Assembly: GCF_008630915.1 (NCBI RefSeq)
Contig: NZ_CP043909.1
Location: forward strand, 1,860,001 to 1,924,000
Direction of reading: 5' to 3'
Origin: Acinetobacter suaedae
GTDB taxonomy: Bacteria; Pseudomonadota; Gammaproteobacteria; Pseudomonadales; Moraxellaceae
Length of the DNA: 64,000 nucleotides
Shown here: positions 35,628 to 45,210 of the stretch, in pieces
Layout of the letters: each line of letters starts with the position of its first letter
How positions within the stretch are numbered: position 1 is the first letter of the stretch
Translations under genes and position numbers: made by a program
The notes under the pieces: generated by a model
Seen by the model: only the letters and a program-made list of their open reading frames with translations
What the model was told of the DNA's origin: nothing
Database searches by the model: none

Positions 35628-36128
35628 CTAAATTTCAACCACATCCGTATACCATTCCAATGAGCCACTCATCGAGATATCTATTGCTAAGTCGACACTA
35701 TTTGTGAGCTCATTTGGAATAAATGAATATAAATTTTTTCCATCGAAATGAATCCAAAACTCAGGTGGTGGTGTATCACAACCATCGATAAACCCACCTG
35801 TTTCTTTTTCACCTAAACAGTCAAACATCGATGAATACACATCAAATACTAATATTTTCCCCTTTAACTTTTCCCAACTTGGCATGTGATGATATTTAAC
35901 CCGCGCTTGAATAGCCTCTTCAAAATAAGTCTGCATACGATAAGCATAATCACCACCAAATGCTGGGTCGCCATTTTTATTTTTGAAACTTTCTTGTAAT
36001 GCACGATATAAAAAATTATATTCTGCCCACTGCCAAAACATTTCTTTTTTATTTAGATTTTCCAAATACCAATATTTAATATCATTTAATATTTCTTCAA
36101 AAGCACTAAGTTTGAATTCATTTCTCAT
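35628..36128 (-). CDS. Unknown protein, second gene of a DUF3916-containing pair
   Basis: 166 residues, acidic and rich in aromatic residues, with no signal peptide or membrane helix. I recognise no family; the compact all-cytoplasmic character and the partner gene recall immunity proteins of polymorphic toxin systems, but no toxin is present. It starts 17 bases after the upstream DUF3916 gene, so both are on one transcript. Base use is more AT-rich than that of the flanking osmC and tkt genes, which hints at later arrival. Confidence 0.72.
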   Translation of the reverse strand: MRNEFKLSAFEEILNDIKYWYLENLNKKEMFWQWAEYNFLYRALQESFKNKNGDPAFGGDYAYRMQTYFEEAIQARVKYHHMPSWEKLKGKILVFDVYSSMFDCLGEKETGGFIDGCDTPPPEFWIHFDGKNLYSFIPNELTNSVDLAIDISMSGSLEWYTDVVEI

Positions 36129-36145
36129 TACAATATCCCAATCTT

Positions 36146-36679
36146 TTATTCTTCAATAAAGTACCACTGATCGGTTATATAATTATCTGCTACATCCTTT
36201 AGATCAACATAGTGAATATGTATTCCTCGCTCCTTGATTTTTTCAGGAACTTCCAATCCCCATCTCCGAGATAAGCTCATGTCATCCGCTAAAAGATATT
36301 GAGGATCGTAATATTCTGCCAACAAAGTATGGGAGTTAAAATAATCTTCATCTAGATACAAACAAATTTCGCTGGCAAACATATCAGGCTGAATAATGAC
36401 ACACACGACTTTACAGAATTTCATGTCAACAGGTTTTGCCTCAATTAAATACTGACATGCATTAATAAGATATTGAGCACACAGTGCCTTTATTTCTTGT
36501 TGAGCGTGTTTTCCCTGAACAAGATTCATAGCTACAGGTATTTTCCAATTATAATATCGCTCTTCGTACCCCTCTAAATCAGGGAAATACCCTTTAAAAC
36601 TTTCACTCCAAAGCCTAAGATTCCTTAATTTACGTGGAATCCCCCGTTCTTTTTTATTTGATAATGCAAACCGTCTCAT
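36146..36679 (-). CDS. DUF3916-like protein
   Basis: About 177 residues from the ATG at 36679 (GGAAT eight bases upstream). The frame can be extended to 36703, but that part overlaps the A tract of the tkt terminator. The segment LRNLRLWSESFKGYFPDLEGYEERYYNWKIPV is the DUF3916 pattern as I remember it. Members occur near wall-associated toxin loci in Firmicutes, suggesting an immunity-type role, but this is not established. It is cotranscribed with the 35628-36128 gene and lies directly downstream of tkt's terminator. Confidence 0.65.
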   Translation of the reverse strand: MRRFALSNKKERGIPRKLRNLRLWSESFKGYFPDLEGYEERYYNWKIPVAMNLVQGKHAQQEIKALCAQYLINACQYLIEAKPVDMKFCKVVCVIIQPDMFASEICLYLDEDYFNSHTLLAEYYDPQYLLADDMSLSRRWGLEVPEKIKERGIHIHYVDLKDVADNYITDQWYFIEE

Positions 36680-36703
36680 TTTTATATTCCATTTAATCAT
36701 CAT

Positions 36704-36736
36704 AAAAAAAAGCGTCCTTAATCAGGACGCTTTTTT
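36704..36736 (-). terminator. Intrinsic terminator of tkt
   Basis: AGCGTCCT / AGGACGCT stem extended by A-T pairs, with the loop TAATC. On the minus strand it is followed by a run of T (the A run from 36704). It lies 16 bases after the tkt stop. Confidence 0.9.
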
Positions 36737-36752
36737 ATACCACTTAATTCAA

Positions 36753-38741
36753 TTAAGCAGTCAGTTCTTTAACCGCAGCAACAACAGCTTCAGTCGTAAT
36801 ACCGAAGAATTGGAACAAGTCTTTTGCTGGTGCAGATTCGCCGTAAGTGGTCATACCGATCACTTTACCATCTAAACCAACAAACTTCCACCAGTAATCT
36901 ACATGAGCCGCTTCAACCGCTACACGTGCACGAATATGTGCAGGTAATACTGCTTCACGGTATGCAGCATCTTGCTTCATGAACTCTTCTGCACATGGCA
37001 TAGACACGACACGCACACCTTCAAGTTGTGCATACGCTTCCATTGCCAATGAAACTTCAGAACCAGTTGCGATGATAATTGCTTTCAACTCGCCTTTTTC
37101 TTCAGCAAGTACATAACCACCTTTCGCCACGTTTTGAATTTGAGCTTCATTACGTGCTTGGAATGGTAAGTTTTGACGAGAGAAAATGAGTGCTGTCGGA
37201 CCATCTTTACGCTCAAGCGCAGATTTCCAAGAAACAGCAGCTTCAACTGTGTCACATGGACGCCAAGTATTTAAGTTTGGTGTACCGCGCAATGATGCAA
37301 TTTGTTCGATTGGTTGATGCGTAGGACCATCTTCACCTAAACCAATTGAGTCATGCGTATAAACATGAATCACACGTTGCTTCATTAATGCTGACATACG
37401 CACTGCATTACGTGCATATTCCATAAACATCAAGAATGTAGCAACGTAAGGAACAAAACCACCGTGTAAAGCTACACCGTTTGCAATTGCCGTCATACCG
37501 AATTCACGAACACCATAGTACACATAGTTGCCTGCTGGATTTTCTTGTACGCCTTGGCAACCTTTCCAAAGTGTTAAGTTAGAACCAGCTAAATCGGCAG
37601 AACCACCCAATAATTCAGGAAGTAATGGGCCAAATGCTTGCAATGTATTTTGGCTTGCTTTACGTGTCGCAATGGTTTCAGCTTTAGCATTAGTTTCAGC
37701 AATGAAAGCATCTGCTTTTTCAGCAAAATCAGCAGGTAAATCACCATTGATGCGACGCAATAATTCAGCCGCTTCAGTTGGATATTTTGCTTGGTATTGA
37801 GCAAACAATTCATTCCAAGCGGCTTCAGAAGTTTGACCTTTCGCTTTTGCATCCCAAGCTGCATAAACATCTTGAGGAATTACGAATGCATCTTCTTTCC
37901 AGCCCAATGCTTCACGCGTTAAAGCAATCTCATCTTTACCAAGTGGTGCACCGTGGCAATCTTCTTTACCTTGTTTATTCGGTGAGCCTAAACCAATAAT
38001 CGTTTTACAGATAATGATCGTTGGTTTATTGCTTTCTGCTTTCGCTTCAACAGTTGCTTGGCGAATTGCATCAGCATCATGCCCGTCTACACGAAGTACT
38101 TGCCAGCCATAAGCATTAAAGCGCTGTTCAGTATCGTCACTAAACCAACCTTCAACTTCACCGTCAATCGAAATACCATTGTCATCATAGTAAACAACAA
38201 GCTTACCAAGACCTAAAGTCCCTGCAAGTGAACATGCTTCATGTGAAATACCTTCCATCAAGCAGCCATCACCCAAGAAACAGTAAGTGAAGTGATCAAC
38301 AATCTTTAAGTCGTCTTTGTTGAACTGAGCAGCTAAAGTTTTCTCAGCTAAAGCAAAACCCACTGCATTGGCAATACCCTGACCTAACGGACCAGTTGTC
38401 GTTTCAATACCCGGTGCATAACCTAATTCTGGATGACCAGGAGTTTTAGAGTGCAATTGACGAAACTGTTTTAAATCTTCTATAGACAAATCATAGCCCG
38501 TCAAATGCAATAACGCATATTGCAACATAGAACCATGACCATTTGACAATACAAAACGGTCACGGTTTGCCCATTGTGGATTTGTCGGGTTATGATTTAA
38601 AAATTCACGCCAAACTACGTCAGCGATATCTGCCATCCCCATTGGAGCACCAGGATGCCCTGAGTTTGCTTGTTGCACAGCATCCATAGCCAAGACACGA
38701 ATTGCATTTGCAATACGACGTTCATTTAAAGGGGTCGTCAT
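36753..38741 (-). CDS. tkt: Transketolase
   Basis: 662 residues. Moves two-carbon units in the pentose phosphate pathway with thiamine diphosphate. The ThDP motif [32 protein letters not shown], the N-terminal [12 protein letters not shown] and the pyrimidine-domain [18 protein letters not shown] are all intact, and the length equals that of E. coli TktA. It is divergent from metK across 384 bases. Monocistronic with its own terminator. Confidence 0.97.
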   Translation of the reverse strand: MTTPLNERRIANAIRVLAMDAVQQANSGHPGAPMGMADIADVVWREFLNHNPTNPQWANRDRFVLSNGHGSMLQYALLHLTGYDLSIEDLKQFRQLHSKTPGHPELGYAPGIETTTGPLGQGIANAVGFALAEKTLAAQFNKDDLKIVDHFTYCFLGDGCLMEGISHEACSLAGTLGLGKLVVYYDDNGISIDGEVEGWFSDDTEQRFNAYGWQVLRVDGHDADAIRQATVEAKAESNKPTIIICKTIIGLGSPNKQGKEDCHGAPLGKDEIALTREALGWKEDAFVIPQDVYAAWDAKAKGQTSEAAWNELFAQYQAKYPTEAAELLRRINGDLPADFAEKADAFIAETNAKAETIATRKASQNTLQAFGPLLPELLGGSADLAGSNLTLWKGCQGVQENPAGNYVYYGVREFGMTAIANGVALHGGFVPYVATFLMFMEYARNAVRMSALMKQRVIHVYTHDSIGLGEDGPTHQPIEQIASLRGTPNLNTWRPCDTVEAAVSWKSALERKDGPTALIFSRQNLPFQARNEAQIQNVAKGGYVLAEEKGELKAIIIATGSEVSLAMEAYAQLEGVRVVSMPCAEEFMKQDAAYREAVLPAHIRARVAVEAAHVDYWWKFVGLDGKVIGMTTYGESAPAKDLFQFFGITTEAVVAAVKELTA

Positions 38742-39125
38742 AGGTCAGAATCCACATTCAATAAATTTGAGAGAGAAAGATGAGAAATCATCTTACAAAA
38801 ACTGAGACTATTGTCTTAAAAAAATCACAGTGGGTAAAGTCCAATACACGATATTTCTTATTTTTCACACATTCATTTGTGATTCCGTGTATAAATGTTC
38901 ATGAGATAAACAAAAATCAGTAAATTACAACACCCTCATAAAAAATCCAATCCACCTAATTCGCTTAAAAACAGCACAATATATTAGTTTTGTTGATACA
39001 CATATCAATAAAAACACAATAAAAATGAAATAAATTCATGCTTTTTGGTCAGCTTGTGCTAGTCCTATCCTTCAAGTCGATGTAACATACTCTGTCTTTT
39101 TGAAAATACCAATGATAGGACGTTC
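38742..39125. other. Divergent promoter region of tkt and metK
   Basis: 384 AT-rich bases without a gene. Both promoters must lie here, but I see no sharp sigma-70 match: TTGGTC with TATCCT before metK has only 15 bases between the boxes. I recognise no SAM riboswitch or MetJ box. Confidence 0.5.
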
Positions 39126-40292
39126 ATGCGCGAGTATGCTGTTTTTACTTCAGAATCTGTAAGCGAAGGTCATCCAGACAAAATGGCTGACCAAATTAGC
39201 GATGCAATTTTAGATGCAATCCTAAGAGAAGACCCGTATGCGCGTGTCGCTTGTGAAACATTAGTAAAAACAGGTGCGGTTGTTCTTGCTGGTGAAATCA
39301 CTACGACAGCAAATGTGGACTTTGAAGCGATTGTACGTCAAACCGTAAATGGAATCGGTTATCACCATTCTGATTTAGGTTTCGATGGTTCAACTTGTGC
39401 TGTGATCAACATGATCGGTAAACAGTCTCCTGAGATTGCACAAGGTGTTGATCGCCAGAAGCCAGAAGATCAAGGTGCAGGTGACCAAGGTCTTATGTTC
39501 GGTTATGCAAGCCGTGAAACTGACGTGTTGATGCCTGCCCCAATCTCTTATGCGCACCGTTTAATGGAGCGTCAAGCAGAATTACGTCGTTCAGGTGCAT
39601 TACCATGGTTACGCCCAGATGCAAAAAGCCAAGTAACATTTGCTTATGAAAATGGCAAACCTGTACGTTTAGATGCAGTTGTTTTATCAACTCAACATGA
39701 TCCTGAAATTTCTCAAATCCAGTTAAAAGAAGCAGTGATTGAAGAAATTGTTAAACCAATCATTCCTGCTGAGATGTTTCATGCTGGAACAAAATTCCAC
39801 ATCAATCCAACTGGTATGTTTGTGATTGGCGGCCCTGTAGGTGACTGTGGTTTAACAGGTCGTAAAATTATTGTAGATACCTACGGCGGTATGGCACGTC
39901 ATGGTGGTGGCGCTTTCTCTGGTAAAGATCCATCAAAAGTTGACCGTTCAGCGGCATATGCAGGCCGTTATGTGGCAAAAAATATTGTTGCGGCAGGTTT
40001 AGCAGACAAATGTGAAATTCAGGTGAGTTATGCAATTGGTGTTGCAGAACCAACATCTATCTCGATCAATACATTCAATACGGGCAAAGTATCAGATGAA
40101 TTAATTGTTCAATTGGTTCGTGAACATTTTGACTTACGCCCTTACGGCATTACTCGTATGCTTAATCTGATTCAACCAATGTACAAACAAACTGCCGCTT
40201 ATGGCCATTTTGGTCGTGAAGGCTCAGATACTGCATTTACGTGGGAAAAAACAGATAAAGTTGACATCCTAAAAGATGCAGCAGGGTTGTAA
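39126..40292 (+). CDS. metK: S-adenosylmethionine synthase
   Basis: 388 residues. Joins ATP and methionine to make SAM. The signatures are intact: [21 protein letters not shown] at the start, [12 protein letters not shown] near residue 118, and [22 protein letters not shown] near residue 260. AGGACG upstream supports the ATG. It is divergent from tkt and ends in a strong terminator, so it is probably transcribed alone. Confidence 0.98.
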   Translation: MREYAVFTSESVSEGHPDKMADQISDAILDAILREDPYARVACETLVKTGAVVLAGEITTTANVDFEAIVRQTVNGIGYHHSDLGFDGSTCAVINMIGKQSPEIAQGVDRQKPEDQGAGDQGLMFGYASRETDVLMPAPISYAHRLMERQAELRRSGALPWLRPDAKSQVTFAYENGKPVRLDAVVLSTQHDPEISQIQLKEAVIEEIVKPIIPAEMFHAGTKFHINPTGMFVIGGPVGDCGLTGRKIIVDTYGGMARHGGGAFSGKDPSKVDRSAAYAGRYVAKNIVAAGLADKCEIQVSYAIGVAEPTSISINTFNTGKVSDELIVQLVREHFDLRPYGITRMLNLIQPMYKQTAAYGHFGREGSDTAFTWEKTDKVDILKDAAGL

Positions 40293-40314
40293 TCCTCAAA
40301 TTTTAAAATAGCTT

Positions 40315-40346
40315 AAAGCTCACAGCACGATCTGTGAGCTTTTTTT
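40315..40346 (+). terminator. Intrinsic terminator of metK
   Basis: AAAGCTCACAG / CTGTGAGCTTT stem with the loop CACGAT, followed by T. It may also serve the convergent zinc-ribbon gene, whose stop is at 40364. Confidence 0.9.
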
Positions 40347-40363
40347 ATTTCCAGTGAATATAT

Positions 40364-40621
40364 CTAGTTTTTTGTACGTGTATTTTCATGTTTAAAAATT
40401 TCAAATAGTGAATTCTTTTGTACAACTTGATCTTCATGATTCTGCTGAACATAAACATGTACAAGCTTGGCAATCACGACAACCACTAAACAAGCAGCGA
40501 TACAGAGCATCCATAAGCCATATGGGCTACGAATATGTTGTGAACCACAGTAGGGACACTCTTTGTCTGTTGATGCAACAACCTTGTCACAGCATGCACA
40601 ATGATATTGAGATAACATCAT
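40364..40621 (-). CDS. Small zinc-ribbon membrane protein, unknown
   Basis: 85 residues. The N-terminus has two CxxC pairs, CACCDK and CPYCGS, that should bind zinc, and a single membrane helix (LWMLCIAACLVVVVIAKLV, about residues 36-54) follows, with a charged C-terminal tail. This zinc-ribbon plus helix plan occurs in many short bacterial proteins of unknown role. GGGAGGATAG lies upstream; the second ATG (40618) has the better spacing. Convergent with metK. Confidence 0.75.
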   Translation of the reverse strand: MMLSQYHCACCDKVVASTDKECPYCGSQHIRSPYGLWMLCIAACLVVVVIAKLVHVYVQQNHEDQVVQKNSLFEIFKHENTRTKN

Positions 40622-40860
40622 CTATCCTCCCACTTCTTATTTTTTATTTTCATTTGGTAGCAGTTTTACGACCATAGCTTCATCCTATGAGAAAAAAAAT
40701 AAGAATTCAATCAAGATTTCTGAGATATAAAGTCAAGATAACAAAACTTTATGACAATTTAATGTGATATTTGACAGACAAGAGAGAGTTATATAGGGAT
40801 TACCCAACTATTATTTGCTAAAATATTCTTTAACCTCTTCTTGATTGCAGGATCAGATCC

Positions 40861-41037
40861 ATGACCCAATTGATTAATAAAGGCGGATTCAGAGAACGTG
40901 CTAACCGCAGTCGTAATTACAAACAATCAGAAAATAAACTAACAACTCTCGTTGCAAGCCAATATCAACCTCAAATCAAAGAATTAGCTTTAGAAGCAGA
41001 AGGAAAACACACGCCTATATCAAAAAACGAGCAATAA
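40861..41037 (+). CDS. Short basic protein, unknown (58 residues)
   Basis: Frame found by direct translation: MTQLINKGGFRERANRSRNY... ending in SKNEQ at TAA 41035-41037. AGGA about nine bases upstream of the ATG. It is rich in Arg, Lys, Asn and Gln, with no hydrophobic segment. It stands alone between two minus-strand genes and is followed directly by a hairpin, which supports a real transcription unit. No family recognised. Confidence 0.6.
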   Translation: MTQLINKGGFRERANRSRNYKQSENKLTTLVASQYQPQIKELALEAEGKHTPISKNEQ

Positions 41038-41039
41038 AA

Positions 41040-41060
41040 AGCACACTTTTAAAGTGTGCT
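41040..41060. terminator. Terminator between the 58-residue gene and fxsA
   Basis: AGCACACTT-TTA-AAGTGTGCT, 9-bp perfect stem. On the minus strand it is followed by TTTTTATTG, so it serves fxsA well; the plus side has CCTATTGTTT. Confidence 0.8.
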
Positions 41061-41079
41061 CCTATTGTTTATTTATAGT

Positions 41080-41640
41080 TTAGTTTACATCTTTAAACTC
41101 AATTTTCTTCTGCTCTGGTTTTACTTCTCTCGCCTCACCATCAATAATGGTTGAATCTTGATACTGACCACCACCTTGCTGTCTCTGCATCTCCTGCATT
41201 TGGCGCATCATATCGGCAAAAGGATTTTGCCCTGCAGCACCGCCACCCATTCCATTCATCATTTGATCCATCATCGCTTGCTGACGTTTCGCCATAGTTT
41301 TCATTAATGCATTACGAAGACCAGTTTGAACAGCTGGAATAAGTACAAGTACTGCTAACACATCCGAGATCAATCCTGGGATCATTAATAAGAAACCAGA
41401 CATTGCTAACGCTATCTTTTTCGTTACTGCTGGATCACTACCAAGCTGCCCTGTCATTTGCATTTGTTGTAATTGCGGCATAATACTTGACGTGCTTGAA
41501 CGCATAATATTAAGACCGATAAAGAAGGCGATAATAAACCAGAAGAATACGTACCACATACTCCCCACAAGGTCGCCCACACCGATCCATACTAAAACTT
41601 CAGCAATTGTGCCAAATACCACGATAAGAAGTAGATTCAT
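41080..41640 (-). CDS. fxsA: FxsA family membrane protein
   Basis: 186 residues. Four hydrophobic segments lie in the first 110 residues (LLLIVVFGTIAEVLVWIGVG; MWYVFFWFIIAFFIGLNIM; ALAMSGFLLMIPGLISDVLAVLVLIPAV), with the PGLISD block typical of FxsA. A Met/Gln-rich cytoplasmic tail with GGGAAG follows. In E. coli overproduced FxsA relieves F-exclusion of phage T7. The normal role is unclear. Confidence 0.87.
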   Translation of the reverse strand: MNLLLIVVFGTIAEVLVWIGVGDLVGSMWYVFFWFIIAFFIGLNIMRSSTSSIMPQLQQMQMTGQLGSDPAVTKKIALAMSGFLLMIPGLISDVLAVLVLIPAVQTGLRNALMKTMAKRQQAMMDQMMNGMGGGAAGQNPFADMMRQMQEMQRQQGGGQYQDSTIIDGEAREVKPEQKKIEFKDVN

Positions 41641-41787
41641 GTCAAAGCTTCGTCTATCTCAGAAGGTTGAAAAAATGTGCAGCACAGAGTTTATAAAAGT
41701 AAATCCAGTACAGCAAATAAAAAAATAACTAAATAATGAGATGGGTACTTTTTTAGATTTATCAAGTCTTCAAGTATTTGTAGATAT

Positions 41788-41823
41788 AAAAAAGCTCCCA
41801 ATCAAATAACTTTGATTGAGAGC
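41788..41823 (-). terminator. Intrinsic terminator of the DUF333/I78 lipoprotein gene
   Basis: GCTCCCAATCAAA / TTTGATTGAGAGC stem (one mismatch) with a 4-base loop, followed by TTTTTTATATC on the minus strand. Confidence 0.85.
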
Positions 41824-41840
41824 GATTAACAATTTATGGT

Positions 41841-42275
41841 TTAACCACAAGTTGCATTGGTAATTTTTTTAGATTTTGGATCAATAGTCACCGTAACACG
41901 ATTTTCACGATAGTCCATCGTTACTGGTTGATTTGGTCCAATACTACGTACAATCTCAGATTTGGTTTTTTCTTTAATTTGCGCTTCGGTTAAACCAGTT
42001 TGGCCAACTAATTTCTGTGCCTCATCCGCTAAACATTTTGGTTGACTTGAACGGAAAAGTTCCCATTCTTCAACTACTTGACCATTAGGTAGTTTACAAT
42101 ATCCCACCTGTCCATTTGCTTCATTACGAATTTCCAGCTGACCACCCTGTTCAATGCAATATTTACTCGCAGGATTTGCCATTCCGATTTTTGGAGGTGT
42201 CATTTCATCGCTTGGTGTTGATGAACATGCAGCAAGTGAAGTCACGATTAAACCTAAAAATAAGATCTTTTTCAT
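41841..42275 (-). CDS. Lipoprotein with DUF333 and I78-type inhibitor domains
   Basis: 144 residues. The lipoprotein signal ends in LAAC (Cys17). The DUF333 domain follows, MANPASKYCIEQGGQLEIRN-ANGQVGYCKLPNGQVVEEWELFR (about residues 32-75), with its paired Cys. The rest resembles the I78 serine protease inhibitor family: CLADEAQKLVGQ through NRVTVTIDPKSKKITNATCG. It may protect the envelope from host or own proteases. This double-domain arrangement is inferred from motifs. Confidence 0.84.
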   Translation of the reverse strand: MKKILFLGLIVTSLAACSSTPSDEMTPPKIGMANPASKYCIEQGGQLEIRNEANGQVGYCKLPNGQVVEEWELFRSSQPKCLADEAQKLVGQTGLTEAQIKEKTKSEIVRSIGPNQPVTMDYRENRVTVTIDPKSKKITNATCG

Positions 42276-42388
42276 AAGTTTGAATTCTTAAATTTGAAAA
42301 AATAAAGATATCAAAAAAGATAAATAATTATGTCTATGATTTGAAACAGAAAGTATTATTTCTGATCCAGATTCATGGTTTTTCTTAA

Positions 42389-42550
42389 TTATTGGATGAT
42401 TACATATTCCACTCGAATAGCCTCATCAACAAAATAGTGATCCTTAATCATATAAAAATCAGGAATCGTACTTATCCATTCATCCATTGCCATGATGGCT
42501 TTTGTATATCCTTTTTTAGCTGAAAAATCTTTTATTTGTATAATATCCAT
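42389..42550 (-). CDS. Short protein, unknown (53 residues)
   Basis: Frame found by direct reading on the minus strand: MDIIQIKDFSAKKGYTKAIM... ending IIQ at the stop 42389-42391. The ribosome binding site AAAGGAG is near perfect, seven to eight bases before the ATG, which is the main evidence. The product is mixed charge with aromatic residues and no membrane helix. No family recognised; its neighbours are the DUF333 lipoprotein and the cold-shock genes. Confidence 0.6.
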   Translation of the reverse strand: MDIIQIKDFSAKKGYTKAIMAMDEWISTIPDFYMIKDHYFVDEAIRVEYVIIQ

Positions 42551-42988
42551 TGGCTTACTCCTTTCTCGTAAGCCTTACATATTAAATAAAAAACAAGATA
42601 AATTAAAATAAATCTAGAGCATCACGCAACGACAATGCGTATAAAATTTTGGATATGTTCAAACACCTTAAGATGCCTTCACTTTTAAGGTCCTGATACG
42701 ACGAGGATAACTAGACTAAACAACAATGTACCTATAGACCGCTTACAGCAATGTACATGTACCTCTTGCCCAAGCTGTTGAGCATATGGTTCTACGTTTT
42801 CCATAATACTAGCACTCTTAAATGCACTACACTCATTAATCTGCCTACAAAATGAATGAAATGAAATTAGCAAAAAGTCGTATATCTCTCTTGCGCATTT
42901 TTTAAAATATTTAGTGCATTTATGACAATTTCTGACAGCTTAATTATGGTCAACACTTCTCTCTTATAATTTGAATATATCAACCTAT
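42551..42988. other. Intergenic region without a supported gene
   Basis: About 440 bases between the 53-residue gene and the cold-shock gene terminator. A 62-codon frame at 42685-42873 (minus) ends in the hydrophobic stretch LLFSLVILVVSGP but has no good start site, so I do not call it. Confidence 0.45.
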
Positions 42989-43017
42989 AAAAAAGCCCAC
43001 TTCTGTGGGCTTTTTTT
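42989..43017 (-). terminator. Intrinsic terminator of the first cold-shock gene
   Basis: AGCCCAC-TTCT-GTGGGCT with flanking A and T runs. It serves the minus-strand csp gene ending at 43035. Confidence 0.92.
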
Positions 43018-43034
43018 AAAGCTGTTGCTAAATT

Positions 43035-43247
43035 TTATGACACAACTGTAATACCAGTTGCTTGAGGTCCCTTTTTACCATCAGCGATTGTAAAAGTTAC
43101 TCGTTGACCTTCATGCAAAACCTTAAAGCCAGTACTTTGAATTTCACTGAAATGCGCAAAAACATCTTGTCCAGAATCAGCATGAATAAAGCCAAAACCT
43201 TTAGTTTCGTTGAACCACTTCACTGTACCAGTCACAGTATTAGACAT
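43035..43247 (-). CDS. Cold shock protein, CspA family (copy 1)
   Basis: 70-residue single cold-shock domain that binds single-stranded RNA and DNA. RNP1 KGFGFI and RNP2 VFAHFS are intact ([26 protein letters not shown]). It differs from the upstream copy (43561-43770) mainly after residue 50, so the two are tandem duplicates. Each has its own terminator and so its own promoter. Which copy is cold-induced is not evident. Confidence 0.96.
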   Translation of the reverse strand: MSNTVTGTVKWFNETKGFGFIHADSGQDVFAHFSEIQSTGFKVLHEGQRVTFTIADGKKGPQATGITVVS

Positions 43248-43508
43248 ATCTTTAACCTATTTTTAAAAATGGAGGGTGCTTAGCAGCAATCAACTTGGAA
43301 TCATAAACTCTGAGAAGAAATCTGATAAAAACGAAAGGTTTGACTAAACTACGAAATGAAAAGATTTTCTGAATCAACAGTGTTATTCTTCTAGTTAATA
43401 TTTACTATACACGACTTTACTTTTTTTACGCAATCATTATCTAAATACAAACAGTCTAAAAGATCTCATCATGAGGTTTGGACGTCATCTAATAAATCAA
43501 AAATAAAT

Positions 43509-43540
43509 AAAAAAGCCTGCATTCTGATGCAGGCTTTTTT
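43509..43540 (-). terminator. Intrinsic terminator of the second cold-shock gene
   Basis: AAAAAAGCCTGCAT / ATGCAGGCTTTTTT perfect 14-bp stem with the loop TCTG, 20 bases after the csp stop. Confidence 0.93.
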
Positions 43541-43560
43541 ATTGCTAAAAGTATTTTCTA

Positions 43561-43770
43561 TTAGATAACAGAGATACTAGTCGCTTGTGGTCCTTTCTTA
43601 CCTTGGCCAAGAACGAACGAAACACGTTGTCCTTCATGTAAAACTTTGAAACCATTGCTTTGAATTTCACTGAAGTGAGCAAAAACATCTTGCCCAGAAT
43701 CAGCTTGAATAAAACCAAAACCTTTAGTTTCGTTGAACCACTTCACAGTGCCAGTAACTGTATCAGACAT
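43561..43770 (-). CDS. Cold shock protein, CspA family (copy 2)
   Basis: 69 residues, nearly identical to the copy at 43035 through residue 50 ([20 protein letters not shown] then [16 protein letters not shown]), with a diverged C-terminal strand. RNP1 and RNP2 are intact. It is separated from the other copy by about 310 bases that hold the terminator of this gene and the long leader expected for the next csp transcript. Confidence 0.96.
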   Translation of the reverse strand: MSDTVTGTVKWFNETKGFGFIQADSGQDVFAHFSEIQSNGFKVLHEGQRVSFVLGQGKKGPQATSISVI

Positions 43771-43871
43771 ACTTTTTAAACCTTTTAAACTTTGTTCATT
43801 TATGGATTAAATCTAAATTATTTATGAAGATTTAATCCAATCTATCCTTACTAAATAGATACTTTTAGTGT

Positions 43872-44090
43872 TCAAATCAATCGATATAATTGATTCACAG
43901 AAGCATAAAAGCTTTTACCATCCAGGTTAAAGTCAACTTCTTGACCAGACTGCAATAGCACCTTCTTTCCTACTTCCACCCACTTAAAACCATTCAAAGT
44001 ATTTTGTTGGCGCTTTAAGGGGATGATCTTTACACAAATTTCATTGCCATTACTGGCTTTGGCTACATGCCATTCATTAATAATTTTCAA
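43872..44090 (-). CDS. Small protein beside the cold-shock pair, unknown
   Basis: 72 codons with a TTG start at 44090 (no ATG in frame before an upstream stop). The product MKIINEWHVAKASNGNEICV... is mixed charge and predicted beta-rich, length and strand pattern close to a small OB-like or SH3-like domain, but RNP motifs are absent. It is on the same strand as both csp genes, 101 bases upstream of copy 2. The weak start lowers confidence. Confidence 0.55.
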   Translation of the reverse strand: MKIINEWHVAKASNGNEICVKIIPLKRQQNTLNGFKWVEVGKKVLLQSGQEVDFNLDGKSFYASVNQLYRLI

Positions 44091-44281
44091 TACACTATAC
44101 TCATCACTGAGCTCAGTTGATCGATTTCATTTACTACAATGCTAGACAGATGAGAGAGGAATACTACATTTCTAGAATCTAATAATTTTAGCTATATTTA
44201 GGGTTATTTAAGCTAAGGTAACATTCATTTGATTTACAGAACAAACAAATGTTTTCAATACATCACAGAGCAAAATTAATT

Positions 44282-44358
<77 letters not shown>

Positions 44359-44371
44359 TCAGCGAGTTAGC

Positions 44372-44400
44372 TTTATACGCCCATATCAATTTTAATGCAA
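44372..44400 (-). promoter_or_regulatory. Sigma-70 promoter of the initiator tRNA
   Basis: On the minus strand TTGCAT (44400-44395) and TATAAA (44377-44372) are separated by exactly 17 bases. The -10 box lies 14 bases before the tRNA 5' end, as expected for a short leader. Confidence 0.75.
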
Positions 44401-44658
44401 ACATTTTCTATAAAATTCCTAAATTATTAAAAATATTGCTCACAAATAGTACAAATCAGGAATTTTTTTACATTGTCTAGCTTTTTTTGAAGAATATTTT
44501 TATCCGTGCTTTAATTGAGATAACAGCAAAAATAAAACTATTGCATTGAATCTTTGATTAATTATTCTCTTTTCAATTCTAAACTCTACAAAAAAATAAT
44601 GCCGTCATAGAATTGCTTATGTAACAATAGCAACACATTTATATTTTAATAGCGCTTC

Positions 44659-45204
44659 ATGTCACTGATTATTGGTATCGATCCTGGTTCCCGTTTAACA
44701 GGTTATGGAATTATCGAAAAAGATGGTAGTAAACTCCGCTTTGTAGATGCAGGAACTATTCGAACAGAAACTCAAGAAATGCCTGAGCGTTTAAAACGTA
44801 TTTTTGCAGGTGTGGAGAGAATTGTTAAATTTCATGGCCCCACAGAAGCTGCTGTAGAACAAGTCTTTATGGCGCAAAATCCAGATTCTGCGTTAAAGCT
44901 TGGTCAAGCACGTGGTGCAGCGATTGCCGCTTTAGTAAATTTAGATCTACAAGTGGCTGAGTATACTGCACGTCAGATTAAACAGTCTGTTGTAGGTTAT
45001 GGGGCTGCCGATAAAGAACAAGTACAAATGATGGTGATGCGCTTATTGAACTTAACCATTAAGCCACAAGCCGATGCTGCTGATGCACTGGCTGCAGCCA
45101 TTTGTCATGCTCACGCCTCAGGAAGTATGACTAAACTGGCCGTTTTAAATGCACTAGGTGGTATGGCGCGTGGTCGGAGTCGCTCAAGTACTAGACGGCG
45201 TTAG
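44659..45204 (+). CDS. ruvC: Holliday junction resolvase RuvC
   Basis: 181 residues. Cuts Holliday junctions in recombination repair together with RuvAB. The catalytic Asp8 is in [14 protein letters not shown], followed by the Glu of [23 protein letters not shown], and the paired Asp in [16 protein letters not shown] near residue 138-141; all four acidic residues are visible. ruvA and ruvB are not next to it. It is convergent with nnr, six bases apart, with no terminator between. Confidence 0.96.
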   Translation: MSLIIGIDPGSRLTGYGIIEKDGSKLRFVDAGTIRTETQEMPERLKRIFAGVERIVKFHGPTEAAVEQVFMAQNPDSALKLGQARGAAIAALVNLDLQVAEYTARQIKQSVVGYGAADKEQVQMMVMRLLNLTIKPQADAADALAAAICHAHASGSMTKLAVLNALGGMARGRSRSSTRRR

Positions 45205-45210
45205 GCTAAA

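Noticed and set aside
42685..42873. 62-codon minus-strand frame ending in a hydrophobic stretch
   Set aside because: No ribosome binding site, odd Cys-rich composition and no terminator of its own; too weak to call.
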